From Mactromeris polynyma (Eukaryota; Mollusca; Bivalvia; Venerida; Mactridae), in the NCBI GenBank assembly GCA_032209605.1, contig JASFXZ010000013.1:6781401-6845400 (forward strand): 64,000 nucleotides of DNA. The letters are read 5' to 3'. A program made the translations under genes and the position numbers. Below, piece by piece: positions 11,401 to 21,004 of the stretch. Under the pieces are notes generated by a model, which saw only the letters and a list, made by a program, of their open reading frames with translations, searched no databases and had not been told where the DNA came from. Numbering within the stretch: the stretch's first letter is position 1; each line of letters opens with the position of its first letter.

Positions 11401-12461
11401 TTGATCCAAATATTGTACTAAAACTTGAAGATTTCATTTTTGATGACAATTCTATTGTTGACATTTTGAAACAACTTTTATTGTTAAATACAACATGTGT
11501 AAAATCAGTACATTCTGGTAAAGGTAAATATTATGATGAGTTTGATCAGATCAAAAATCTACAATGTTTACATGTTGGTGACATGTTGTCTGGTGATTAT
11601 GTAAAGTTCACTGAGTGCATGTTACAGAATCAATCCACACTGCACACTGTTTGTATTAAAGGTAGTAGAACATTGATACCAGAATTACATGTGAGAAGTC
11701 TCCAACATCTGACATCATTGTCTCTGTCTGATGTTAAAATGCAACATAACAGTTTACATAATCTGGTGAAATTTCTGTCTGACAATGTTCTCATTGAAAA
11801 TATCAAATTGTCCCGTGTGTCTTGTGATAATCACCAGTATGATGATAGTGACTGTACATTGACTCTAAATCTGCCACATCATACAAAACTCACTTCATTA
11901 TGTCTGGAGTATGTTAATATTTTATGTAATAATGTAAACAATTCTAGTTTAAAGTCCATCACATTGTATACATTATCTGAGAGGATTGTTAGATGTTATA
12001 TTGATGTATTTAACTGTATTAAGTATTCACAACTTGAACATCTTTATATCGCTGAATCTCACAGTGACATGTTAGATTACAATACAATGAAAACATTGGC
12101 AGATTCAGTGAAAACTCTTCCATATATCAAGTCACTAACACTGTGGGACATGAAGTTACTTGATGATGTTTTATTACAACTACATCCTGATGTAACACAA
12201 GTGAAGATAGAGCTGGTGTATGTCACAATGAGTCGTCAATGTTTTCATTGTTTCATTGAAAGTTGTGTAAACAATACATCTGTGATAAAAGTTGAGTTAA
12301 ATGTCTGTAATATTACATCAGTTGATGGAGAAACTCACAGAGTACTGTCAGAGGAGGAGTCGTTGGTTTATATGTCTAAGTATCTTACATCAATATCTAC
12401 AGTAAACATCACACATAAAGGTTTTTATATGTTACACTTTGAAACAGGAAGTTGTCAGTAA
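2089..12461 (+). CDS. NLR-like STAND protein: DZIP3-type HEPN, coiled-coil repeats, NACHT, leucine-rich C-terminus
   Basis: Joining 2089-2463, 3061-3129, 4532-5231 and 9829-12461 gives 3,777 bases, or 1,258 residues plus stop. All three introns are GT-AG, and the phases match (0/0, 0/0, 1/1). Domains: DZIP3-like HEPN about 1-185 with R-x4-H; eleven 14-residue coiled-coil repeats about 197-350; NACHT about 450-640 with Walker A GDAGVGKTS at 458 and LDGYDEW near 553; helical middle; irregular leucine-rich repeats about 950-1245. Known family behaviour: NACHT proteins are ATP-switched oligomerising sensors, and HEPN domains are often RNases or protein-interaction modules. A cytosolic innate-immune or cell-death role is inferred. 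No signal peptide or membrane segment is seen. The N-terminus is uncertain: either ATG 2089, or an upstream exon joined at the ATTTCAG acceptor ending at 2098. Nothing in the model is disrupted. Confidence 0.8.
3061..3129 (+). CDS. Exon 2: end of the HEPN motif (23 codons)
   Basis: A small exon preceded by a T-rich tract and CAG at 3058-3060 and followed by GTAAAT at 3130. It encodes 23 residues beginning MMHIDTLRISEKD and ending KWQELVE. Joined in phase 0 to exon 1 it produces RNSMMH, the R-x4-H HEPN signature, followed by the D/E- and W-containing helix typical of this family. It is too short to appear as a stand-alone open frame. Confidence 0.72.
3920..4270 (+). repeat. Probable dispersed repeat inside intron 2
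   Basis: This part of the 1.4-kb intron 3130-4531 carries an 83-codon frame (4031-4282) without domain features. The text around CAGCAGAGCCTCGTTCC and GTCTGTAGACAAAATATTTC resembles a repeat I associate with mollusc genomes. I treat the frame as non-coding. Confidence 0.3.
4532..5231 (+). CDS. Exon 3: HEPN tail and 14-residue coiled-coil repeats
   Basis: The acceptor is TATATCTGCAG ending at 4531. The exon opens with ILNRLNGAARIGNLSKLISD, which continues the HEPN C-terminal helix, and then enters eleven units of 14 residues (type DVAEVKRSRSDIQQ), two heptads per unit, so a continuous coiled coil is expected. Units 1-3 and 11 carry GQ where most middle units carry SR. The donor is GAAG/GTAACA at 5232, leaving phase 1. 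Without splicing the frame runs 62 more codons through a GT-dinucleotide run, which is intron. Confidence 0.75.
4680..5163 (+). repeat. Coding 42-bp tandem repeat, 11 units
   Basis: The unit GATGTTGCTGAAGTGAAACG... repeats every 42 bases in frame, adding 14 residues of coiled coil each time. Adjacent units are nearly identical at DNA level, which shows recent unequal exchange or conversion. Copy number is therefore likely to vary between alleles and change the length of the spacer between HEPN and NACHT. The opposite strand is also open, a side effect of the period. Confidence 0.9.
5460..7925 (+). repeat. Minisatellite, 17-bp unit ACCTCCCTACAGCAATA, about 145 copies
   Basis: The array lies in the last intron of the NLR-like gene. 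Variable positions include CCCTACAG, CCCTGCAG, TTCTACAG and TTCTGCAG, and AATAA against AATTA. Longer blocks are duplicated: a section with CCTAGAGTAATAACC and CTCGACAGCAATAACC appears near 6065-6190 and again near 6985-7120. The same unit occurs in reverse orientation at 13938-14421 and 15745-17880. Confidence 0.95.
8371..9294. mobile_element. Non-autonomous Tc1/mariner-like element (MITE) with TA target duplication
   Basis: The left end begins CAGTCAGTCTTG at 8371 after TA, and the right end finishes CAAGATTGACTG at 9294 before TA. The ends are inverted repeats (11 of 12 bases), followed on both sides by GACCAC-type words. Several AAGTGGTCGCTTA-like subterminal words occur in both orientations inside. 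An internal pair of 47-bp direct repeats lies at about 8776-8870. No transposase is present. It sits in the last intron of the NLR-like gene. Confidence 0.65.
9829..12461 (+). CDS. Exon 4: NACHT domain and leucine-rich C-terminal half
   Basis: An uninterrupted last exon of 2,633 bases with acceptor ATATTTTCAG ending at 9828 and TAA at 12459-12461. It starts in phase 1 and completes a valine codon with the last base of exon 3. The NACHT domain has VYITGDAGVGKTSLCRR, a hydrophobic strand ending LIVLDGYDEW, and a sensor-like FLTMCRPYKL segment. The leucine-rich part has many L-x2-L-x-L runs such as LQHLTSLSLSDVKM and KSLTLWDMKLLDD, but no regular repeat length, so degenerate LRRs are inferred. 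The open frame extends upstream to 9783, but that stretch is the intron's pyrimidine-rich end. Confidence 0.85.
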
Positions 12462-13937
12462 ATGTTTGCTTTTGTTTATGTTAACATATATAGACACACA
12501 TCGAATTATATGTCTGAGTATCTTACACAGGGGTGATAAAGTTCCGGAGACCTCCAGGGTCGATTTTAAGATTGATGTAAACCCGATGAGTTTTTTGATG
12601 GGAGGGTATAGGGGCCGAATCGCTCTCTGATGTTTAATGTTAAAAAATCGATTTTTACTACAAGTATGTAAATTAAACTTACCCCGATGTAAAATTCACC
12701 CTTTTAAGATGTTAAATCCTCAATAAAATCATGTGGTTAATATTGAAAGTTATTCCAAAAACAGCGATCAAACAATCCAATGACAAGAAATTTTCACTGA
12801 GCACGATTTCATCATCACTATTTATAAACAAGTTGGTAATTTTCCACTTCAATTCTGATATTTTCATCAAAGTTTAATTGTATTAATCCATTTCCACCAC
12901 AATAAAATAGTTTAAAAGACTGCTGTGAACAACAATCTGGGTTTAATAATCTTTAAAAAGGTGTTAATATCGACCAAACGAAGGATGTAAATCACGCGAG
13001 CAATACGTCATCATGACATTTTTTGTGTACACAAGTCGGCTATTTTCTGAAAATGTCACCAGAACAAAATCAATATTAAAGTAGGTCAAATCCAGGTAGT
13101 TATTGTCTGTGTTGCAATTCTTGTGACAACAATTTAATTTTCAACAAGAATAAACATCAAAGATGTTTGAACTTTCTCAATTAGTCATCTATCAGTATGT
13201 GTAAATGTGTAAATGTTCTAGAGGTGATGAAATGAGTTACTTGAATATGTTTGTGTGTTGTATATGAAAGATTGGAACAAATTGAGAGAACTCCATTCTA
13301 TAACATCTCATTACAATTGTACACTCAGTGGCTATAACTTCATGATGAGTGGTGGGATATCTACTCTATTATATACAATGTATGCTGACATTTGTGTTGC
13401 TGTGAAATCATTGTTTCACAAAATTTAAAGCTGCATTACATATTGTTTGTAATACAAACTTTCTTACATAATTGGTAAGGAATGACGGCCATTCTTGCTG
13501 GTGAAATTATTTTTATTTCACTGATTTTGACATAAATTGCTATGAATAAAGGCCTTTTGACTCCACACATTCTATTCTGACTGAGTCCTATGATTATTAA
13601 TGTATTATTTCTGTATGACGCTGACAATCTTGTCTACATGTATAATCAGTTCAGTGTTTTAGTTCTATAATATGTGAATAAAGAAAATGTAATAATTATA
13701 CAATAAAATAGTTAAATTTTTTTTGTTGTATTTTTTTCTCACTGTTTTAAAATTTTAAGATTGGTACAAAAATGTTCAGAGCATCTTCTATTTTGTACAT
13801 TTATAACCTTTATGTGCGCAATATCCAACCAAACAGTTTATTGTTGAAAATGGCGTCATTAAATCCCACCAGACATATGATCATGCAACCTCTCCAGAAC
13901 AACATCCTTGTTCAGATGTGAACTCTGGCTTTTGTTG
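12462..13937 (+). other. 3' flank and probable 3' UTR of the NLR-like gene
   Basis: AT-rich DNA without a convincing coding frame. AATAAA hexamers at 12722-12727, 12901-12906 and 13678-13683 are candidate poly(A) signals; which is used cannot be told from the sequence. Confidence 0.4.
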
Positions 13938-14421
13938 AGAGGTAATTGCTGTAGGCAGGTTATTGCTGTAGAGAGGTTATTATTCTAGAGAGGTTATTGC
14001 TGTAGGCAGGTTATTGCTCTAAAGAGGTTATTGCTGTAGGCAGGTTATTGCTCTAGAGAGTTTATTGCTCTAGAGAGGTTATTGCTGTAGGGAGGTTATT
14101 ACTTTAGGGTGATTATTGCTGTAGGGAGGTTATTCCTCTAGAGAGGTTATTACTCTAGGGAGGTTATTCCTCTAGAGAGGTTATTACTCTAGGGAGGTTA
14201 TTGCTGTAGGGAGGTTATTGCTCTAGACAGGTTATTGCTGTAGGGAGGTTATTACTTTAGGGAGGTTATTGCTGTTTGGAGGTTATTCCTCTAGAGAGGT
14301 TATTGCTGTAGGGAGGTTATTACTTTAGGGAGGTTATTGCTGTTTGGAGGTTATTCCTCCAGAGAAGTTATTGCTGTAGGGAGGTTATTACTCTAGGGAG
14401 ATTATTGCTGTAGGGAGGTTA
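13938..14421 (-). repeat. Minisatellite, 17-bp unit, reverse orientation
   Basis: GGTTATTGCTGTAGGGA-type units are the reverse complement of the array in the last intron at 5460-7925. Local variants include GCTCTAGAGAG, ACTTTAGGG and GCTGTTTGG. About 28 units. It starts about 1.5 kb after the stop codon of the NLR-like gene. Confidence 0.93.
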
Positions 14422-14599
14422 TATTTGATAGTACAATATAGAACAGGAACATTGATAATGTTATAGTGTGGACATTGCTCACAGGACGGCCACTCTGGAA
14501 AGGTCACACTGTATATGTGCTGTTCTGTTTAACTGTTTTACCAGTACTATGATGGTATTGACGTGATGTTGCAACTTGATCTTCATCAAGGAAGGTTTA

Positions 14600-15024
14600 C
14601 ATCCTGGTCGATCTACACAATTATGGATCTACATAATGGGGAATCTACATCTATATTATTGGAGAATCTTCATCACGGTGGATCTACATGATGGTGAATC
14701 TACATCATGCTGGATATACATTATGGTGAATCTACATTATGTTGGATATACATAATGGTGAATCTACATCATGTTGGATATACTTAATGATGAATCTACA
14801 TCATGCTTGATATTATACATAATGGTGAATCTACATCATGCTGGATATTATACATAATGGTGAATCTGCATCATGTCGGATATACTTAATGATGAATCTA
14901 CATCATGCTTGATATTATACATAATGGTGAATCTATATCATGCTGGATCTACATTATGGTGAATCTACATCATGCTGGATCTACATTATGGTGAATCTAC
15001 ATAATGGTGAATCTACATCATTGT
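14600..15024 (+). repeat. Degenerate minisatellite of about 30 bp (ATCTACAT-rich)
   Basis: Repeated words GTGAATCTACATCATG, CTGGATATACATAATG and variants, about 13 copies of uneven length (roughly 22-40 bp). The open frame that starts near its end (15023) has no recognisable content. Confidence 0.85.
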
Positions 15025-15561
15025 GGATTCGTGTTTCAGACGACATCAATTCGTCATCAGTGTACACAGGAACTTGAATCAACATATTTATCTTTGTTCG
15101 AAGAGCTCAGTCCTAAATCAATCAAAATTGGCTAGATTCCACACACATAGCGATTTGAGTCGGAGAGATGTAAGGGACTCACTTAACGCGTGTATGCTGA
15201 ATGACGTCAGATACTTGTTTATGTGATGATGTCATTAAACATATTTAATCGATGAAATTTTGAGAGAAAATGTTTTCCTTTTTTTTTTCCTTACGGCTAC
15301 GTTTGATATTAGCGCATTGTTAGATATATTTAATCAACTAGAACATTATAAAATATTAATAGTTAATGGATAATTTTAGAAATAATGATTGTGTGAATCG
15401 GCCTACTTTCCGGCTCTTTTATTCAATTACCTAATTACTTTCGCGACGCTGCTGTCTATATTAATGAGGTCAAGTTTGAATGTGTGTTTTTACCTCATTT
15501 TGTCGGGTATCTGATAAATAGAATAATTAATTTGTGTTGTTTAGTATTCAATTTATTCAAC
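15025..15561. other. Intergenic, no gene seen
   Basis: AT-rich sequence between two arrays, with no recognised coding, RNA or repeat structure. Confidence 0.4.
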
Positions 15562-15745
15562 TTGCTGTAGGATGGTTATTAGTTGACCTAATTTTGCTGG
15601 GATGAAAAGTTTTCGAGTGAGATAATGGCGAAGCCGGTAGGGGTCAAAATAAAAAATCTGAAGAAAAGTTGTTTTTTAAAAATGTTTGGGGATTAATGCT
15701 TTCTCTCCCTTAAAAAGTCCAAGTTGTATCCAGTATGATTAATAT
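15562..15745 (+). repeat. Direct repeat copy 1, Tc1-like 3' flank segment
   Basis: This 184-bp block, from TTGCTGTAGGATGGTTATT to CCAGTATGATTAATAT, is nearly identical to 17865-18047 (main differences are one base in an A run and one T/C change). The two copies bracket the 2.1-kb 17-bp array. Copy 2 runs into the 3' end of a Tc1-like transposase, while copy 1 stops at the same place and passes straight into satellite. Confidence 0.88.
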
Positions 15746-17880
15746 GTAGAGAGGTTATTGCTGTAGGGAGGTTATTGCTATAGGGAGGTTATTGCCGTAG
15801 GGAGGTTATTATTGTAGGGAGGTAATTGCTGTAGGGAGGTGATTGCTGTAGGGAGGTTATTGTTGTAGGGAGGTTATTGTTTTAGGGAGGTTACTGCTGT
15901 AGGGAGGTTATTGCTGTAGGGAGATAATTGCTGTAGGAAGGTTAATTCTGTAGGGAGGTTATTGATGTAGAAAGGTTATTGCTGTAGAAAGGTTATTGCA
16001 GTAGACTGGTTATAGCATTAGGAAGTTTATTGCTGTAGGGAGGTTATTGCTGTAGGGAGATAATTGATGTAGAAAGGTTATTGCTGTAGAAAGGTTATTG
16101 CTGTAGGGAGTATATTGCTGCAGGGAGTTTATGTCTCTATGTTATTGCTATAGGGATGATATTGGTTTATGAAGGTATTTTGCTGTAGGGAGTATATTGC
16201 TGCAGAGAGTTTATGTCTCTATGTTATTGCTATAGGGATGATATTGGTTTATGAAGGTATTTTGCTGTAGGGAGTATATTGCTGTAGTTAAGTTATTGCT
16301 GTAGAGTGGTTATAGCATTAGAAAGTTTATTGTTGTAGAGAGATTATTGCTGTTGAGAGGTTATTGCCCTAGGGAGTAAATTGCTGTAGATTATTGGTCT
16401 AGGGCAGTAGTTTATTGCTGTAGAGAGGTCATTGCTGTTGAAATGTTATTGCTGTAGGGAGGTTATTGTTGTAGGGAGGTTATTACTGTAGGGAGTTTAA
16501 TGCTGTAGGTTATTGGTCTAGGGCGGTAATTGGTTGATAAAGGTAATTGCTGTAGAGAGTTTATTGCTGTAGGGAGGTTATTGCTGTAGAGAGGTTATTG
16601 CTATAGGAAGTTATTGTTTCTCTAGGGAGGTAATTGCTGAAGGAAGGTTATTGCTGTAGGGAGGTTATTGCTGTAGAGAGGTTATTGCTATAGGAAGTTA
16701 TTGTTTCTCTAGGGAGGTAATTGCTGAAGGAAGGTTATTGCTGCAGGGAGGTTATTGCTGTAGAGAGGTTATTGCCATAGGAAGTTATTGTTGCTCTAGG
16801 GAGGTAATTGCTGTAGGAAGGTTATTGCTGTAGGAAGGTTATTGATGTAAAAAGGTTATTGCTGTAAAAAGGTTGTTGATGTAGGCAGGTTATTGCTTTA
16901 GAGAGGTTATTGCTGTAGGGAGCATATTGTTGTAGAGAGGTTTTTGCTGTATGTAAGGTATTGCTGTATGGAGGTTATTGCTATAGGGAGGTGATTGCTG
17001 TAGGGAGGTTATTGTTGTAGGGAGGTTATTGTTGTAGAAAAGTTACTGCTGTAGGGAGGTTATTGCTGTAGGGAGGTTAATGTTGTAGGGAGGTGATTGC
17101 TGTAGGGAGGTGATTGCTGTAGGGAGGTGATTGCTGTAGGGAGGTTATTGCTGTAGGGAGGCTACTGCTGTAGGGAGGTTATTGCTGAAGGGAGGTTATT
17201 GCTATAGGGAGGTTATTGCCGTAGGGAGGTGATTGTTGTAGGGAGGTAATTGCTGTAGGGCGTGATTGCTGTAGGGAGGTTATTGCTGTAGGGAGGTGAT
17301 TGCTGTAGGGAGGTAATTGCTGTAGAGAGGTGATTGCTGTAGAGAGGTGATTGCTGTAGGGAGGTTATTGCTGTAGGGAGGTTATTGATATAGGGAGGTG
17401 ATTGCTGTAGGGAGGTTATTGTTGTAGGGAGGTTATTGCTGTATGGAGGTGATTGCTGTAGGGAGGTGATTGCTGTAGGAAGGTAATTGCTGTAGGGAGG
17501 TGATTGCTGTAGGGAGGTTATTGGTTTAGGGAGGTTACTGCTGTAGGGAGGTTATTGCTGTAGGGAGGTAATTGCTGGCTGTAGGGAGGTGATTGCTGTA
17601 GGGAGGTGATTGCTGTAGGGAGGTGATTGCTGTAGGGAGGTTATTGTTGTAGGGAGGTTATTGCTGTAGGGAGGTTATTGTTGTAGGGAGGTTACTGCTG
17701 TAGGGAGGTGATTGCTGTAGGGAGGTAATTGCTGTAGGGAGGTGATTGTTGTAGGGAGGTTATTGCTGTAGGGAGGTTATTGCTGTAGGGAGGTTACTGC
17801 TGTAGGGAGGTGATTGCTGTAGGGAGGTAATTGCTGTAAGGAGGTGATTGCTGTAGGGAGGTAATTGCTGTAGGATGGTT
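15745..17880 (-). repeat. Minisatellite, 17-bp unit, reverse orientation, about 125 copies
   Basis: GGGAGGTTATTGCTGTA units predominate, with GTGATTGC, GTAATTGC and GTTACTGC variants. Longer internal duplications are visible: a block with GTTTATGTCTCTATG occurs near 16127 and 16207, and a block with GAAGTTATTGTTTCTCTAG near 16607 and 16692. It has the same unit as the intron array at 5460-7925 but the opposite orientation. Confidence 0.95.
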
Positions 17881-18047
17881 ATTAGTTGACCTAATTTTGC
17901 TGGGATGAAAAGTTTTCGAGTGAGATAATGGCGAAGCCGGTAGGGGTCAAAATAAAAATCTGAAGAAAAGTTGTTTTTTAAAAATGTTTGGGGATTAATG
18001 CTTTCTCTCCCTTAAAAAGTCCAAGTTGTATCCAGTATGACTAATAT
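17865..18047 (+). repeat. Direct repeat copy 2, joined to Tc1-like element
   Basis: Second copy of the 184-bp block at 15562-15745. Its last bases overlap the reverse-strand stop codon of the transposase remnant (18041-18043). Its first bases, TTGCTGTAGGATGGTTATT, are themselves a variant of the 17-bp satellite unit. Confidence 0.88.
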
Positions 18048-18824
18048 CGTGTGTGGCCATCATTTGCACCAATACACGCAATAATTCTACAGCGCATCGA
18101 CATGACGTAACGCACAGTTAGTGCGTTAGGCAGATTCCTCCACTATTGCTGTAAAGCCTGTGTCAAATCTCGGATGTTGTCAATTTGGTTGTTGGCCCTC
18201 ACCTTACGACCCAGCTCCTCCCAGATGTGCTCTATCGGGTTGAGATCAGGGGAAACCGCAGGCCATGGAAGTACGGCGACATTGTTTCGAGCCAGGTATT
18301 GAGTTCTGAGTCTGGCTGTGTGCGGGCGGGCATTGTCTTGCTGCAGTGTTACACCAGGGCCGTGGCAGCGATTGAAAGGCATTGCATGAGGAGTTAGCAC
18401 ATCAGTAATGTAACCCTGTGCATTGAGGTTGCACTGTATGACTACTAGCTCAGTCTTACGGTTACCCATGATAGCAACCCATACCCTTACACCCCTACCA
18501 CCGAACCTGTCCCTCTCAACAACACAACAATCTGCGAATCTCTCATTGTTACGCCTGTAAATGCGTAGCCTACCATCTGCATGGCTGAGTGTGAACCGAG
18601 ATTCGTCAGTAAAGAGAACTCGGTTCCAATCAGCCCGCCTCCAATTCAAATGATGTTGTGACTACAATAACCTAGCACCACGGTGACGTCGCGTCATTAT
18701 TTGACCGATATATGGGCGTCGTGTTCTGATTGGCTGAGCGTTGCAGCAAGCTATTACGGATGGTCGTTCCCGCCTGAAGCATTCCAAAAGCCTGATTTCT
18801 TTCAACTTCAGACAAGCGTGGCAT
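18041..18824 (-). pseudogene. Tc1-like transposase, internally deleted, with a nonsense codon
   Basis: On the minus strand an ATG at 18824 opens with MPRLSEVERNQAFGMLQ, as in other Tc1-like proteins. The helix-turn-helix and linker are then mostly missing, and coding resumes at WRRADWNRVLFTDESRF. The DDE catalytic part is present: TDESRF, QQDNARPHTA and NPIEHIWEELG, with 34 residues between the second D and E (DD34E). A TAG at 18143-18145 interrupts after LTQALQQ; the frame continues for 33 more codons to a conserved GHTRY end and stop at 18041-18043. Inactive: deletion plus nonsense. Clear terminal inverted repeats were not found. Confidence 0.85.
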
Positions 18825-19009
18825 GATAAAAAGAGTGAAAAAGTAAACCTTTTTTCAATTTTCGGATTAGCCTGTGTCGCAAGTATCGTACGACGTTGAC
18901 TGAATTAATGTATCGAGTACATGTATAACGCGCACGTGCATTAAGTGAACATCAAGGTTCCGGTTGGTGAACGGTTTTCACGTGTTGCATTTGGTGTCAA
19001 CCTTACACA

Positions 19010-19250
19010 GGTGTATTTACAAATTATAAATCCAGCGGGATAATGGATTATGTTCCATTAAATGTAAACAGGTAAATCAGGATTGATAACGGTAAAACAT
19101 TATCTTTTTCACATACGTCACAGAATCTTCGCTTGAAAGTAGGATTATATAGTTTAATTTCGAATTTTATATAAACCCGTCGGTATAGCGCAGTGGTCTT
19201 GAGAGTAGTAAAGTTTCAGGTTCGAATCATCCTGCCGTAAGATTTTTTCA
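19010..19250 (+). repeat. Left long imperfect terminal inverted repeat of IS630-type element
   Basis: Words in order TATAAATCCAGCGGGATAA, AAAGTAGGATTATATAGTT, TATAGCGCAGTGG and GCCGTAAGATTTTTT recur in inverted, diverged form at about 21005-21240 (TATAAATCTGTCGGGATAA, AAAGCAGGTTATATAGTT, CGTAGCGCAGTGG, TTGGTAAGATCC on the minus strand) in the same order and at similar spacing. They bracket the transposase at 19431-20711. The outer limits and target duplication were not resolved. Confidence 0.5.
19178..19240 (+). other. tRNA-like module (A and B box), not a functional tRNA
   Basis: TAGCGCAGTGG at 19186-19196 matches an internal A box and GGTTCGAATC at 19219-19228 matches a B box. They are 33 bases apart, about 10 fewer than in a normal tRNA. 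CGGTA and TGCCG at the ends can pair like an acceptor stem, and a T run follows. Probably tRNA-derived sequence within the inverted repeat of the neighbouring transposon. Confidence 0.45.
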
Positions 19251-19430
19251 TTAAATTTATATCTTTCAAACCATGGAATGTATATTTATGTATTTAAAAA
19301 ATAATTTTATGTTTATTTTATTATTTTAATTTTGTTTTGTTTATTTTTTCTCTCTGTTTTTTTTGTCGCTTTTTTTCTTTCTTTAAATATAATATTTCAT
19401 TATTCATTTCAAATACAATACATATTATAA

Positions 19431-20711
19431 TTACATTTCAAAAGCGGTGTCAGTGTCGGAGTAGTCGGCAGCATCACTGGCAGTGTCGGTCTCTGAGTCG
19501 GCGTCAGTGGCTGTGTCAGTGCCCTCATCATCAGTGACCTCAATAATAAAATTCTCCATGACCTCTTCACATGCTACGTCTGACCTGCGGAATTTCTCCT
19601 CTACGTCCCGGACGTGGCGACAACATGCCTTCCAGTTGTCGGCTGTTACGGAGTCGATGGCATCCTGGGTTACCTTCAGTACGTCCTTGTACTTATATGT
19701 GACATTGGCTGCAGCTATCTTCCCCTTGACGTTTGCCCATATCAGTTCAATGGCATTGAGCTCGGCGTGATACTGCGGAAGACGAAGGCATACATGTCCA
19801 TGCTGCTTCAGCGTTTCATCTAGAATGTAAGAGGGAAGGGGCTTGTTTCTCTTGCATAGCTCCAAAAGCTCTGCCTTCAGCATTGTTGGTGAGAATGATA
19901 GTCCATGTCTCTCCAGCCATGACTGAATGTCGGCCTTCCTCGTCGTGGCTGTCGGGCACTTGTCATGCTGCACATTGTGGTATGCCGCGTTGTCCACAAC
20001 CAGTACAGAGTGTGCCGTTAGGTTGGGGATGAGCCTCTCGTTCAGCCATTTGTTGAAGTTGGTGCTGTTCATTTCATCATGGTAATCTCCGGAGGAGGAC
20101 CTAGCCTTGAAAATGAGACATGCGTCTTTTATGAAGCCCTCTTCTGACCCAGCTTGTACAACAATAAGTCTTTGACCCTTGGAGAAGGGGATCTTCAAAG
20201 ACACGTCCGCAGACTGCCAGCACTTCTTCATACTGTGGGTAGTGTGAACATAGGTTTCGTCAGTATAGACGATTGACCGGCCTTCCTCGCGATACTTCCT
20301 GATTTGGCGGAGAAAGTTCACCCGAGCCACCACCACGTCTGATCGCTCCATCAAAAGAGTTCTTGTGGATCCACATCTCTTCCACTCGAACCCAATCTCT
20401 TTCAAAAGTCTCTTAGGAAAAGTGATCTGCCTTGGGAAGTCTATCTTCTCACGCACAGCTTCCATGATCTTCTTTGCGGTCGGCACGCCTCTGCCTTTCT
20501 CAATAAGCTCATGGACTGTGCGTCGGATTAGATCCCTGTCAAAGCTGTCCGCAACGTAACAGTCTGATCGTTTCTTTCTTGGAGCCTGTGATGTAGCAGC
20601 CTCAGATCGCCAACACGTTGTCACGCTGCATCCAGTGTAATGGGCGGCTCTGTCAACGGCGTTCTGCAACGGGACCACGAGATCTCCTGCACGTTTTTCT
20701 TCCCTGCAAAC
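19431..20711 (-). CDS. IS630/Tc1/mariner-superfamily DDE transposase with long D-E spacing (DD81E, Sailor-like)
   Basis: An uninterrupted frame of about 426 residues. Counted from the GTG at 20678, the triad is D140 (IVYTDETYVH), D229 (VLVVDNAAYH) and E311 (ELNAIELIWANVKG). The 81 residues between the last two contain a small SAP-like helical stretch (SWLERHG...KAELLELCK). The spacing is close to the DD82E group called Sailor in the literature (from memory). An N-terminal helix-turn-helix segment (AAHYTGCSVTTCWR) precedes. The C-terminus is rich in D, E and T. Start unresolved: there is no in-frame ATG before residue 72; the frame is open upstream to a possible splice acceptor (TATTTTCAG) at 20712, so an earlier exon may exist. 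The intact frame suggests recent activity. Confidence 0.78.
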   Translation of the reverse strand, partial: VCREEKRAGDLVVPLQNAVDRAAHYTGCSVTTCWRSEAATSQAPRKKRSDCYVADSFDRDLIRRTVHELIEKGRGVPTAKKIMEAVREKIDFPRQITFPKRLLKEIGFEWKRCGSTRTLLMERSDVVVARVNFLRQIRKYREEGRSIVYTDETYVHTTHSMKKCWQSADVSLKIPFSKGQRLIVVQAGSEEGFIKDACLIFKARSSSGDYHDEMNSTNFNKWLNERLIPNLTAHSVLVVDNAAYHNVQHDKCPTATTRKADIQSWLERHGLSFSPTMLKAELLELCKRNKPLPSYILDETLKQHGHVCLRLPQYHAELNAIELIWANVKGKIAAANVTYKYKDVLKVTQDAIDSVTADNWKACCRHVRDVEEKFRRSDVACEEVMENFIIEVTDDEGTDTATDADSETDTASDAADYSDTDTAFEM

Positions 20712-21004
20712 CTGAAAATATACAACACAGATTTTATAACAAACGGCTATTCAATGCTAATTAAAAGCCATGTATAACAAAACTAGTTTATACATGTAAT
20801 TCAACGACAATAACCTTTAAAACGTTTCTGACGATCGACTTTGCGTTTGAATTCAAATTGTCCATAGTCAATAGCCTAAAATGTTAAAGTATATTCTTAT
20901 ATTACTTTGATTTTTTATACTACATTCATGTACACATGCACGTGGAAATGGTGTAAATCGAAATTCTTGTCAACGTATTAACGTGAAAACATTTTTGTAA
21001 AAAA

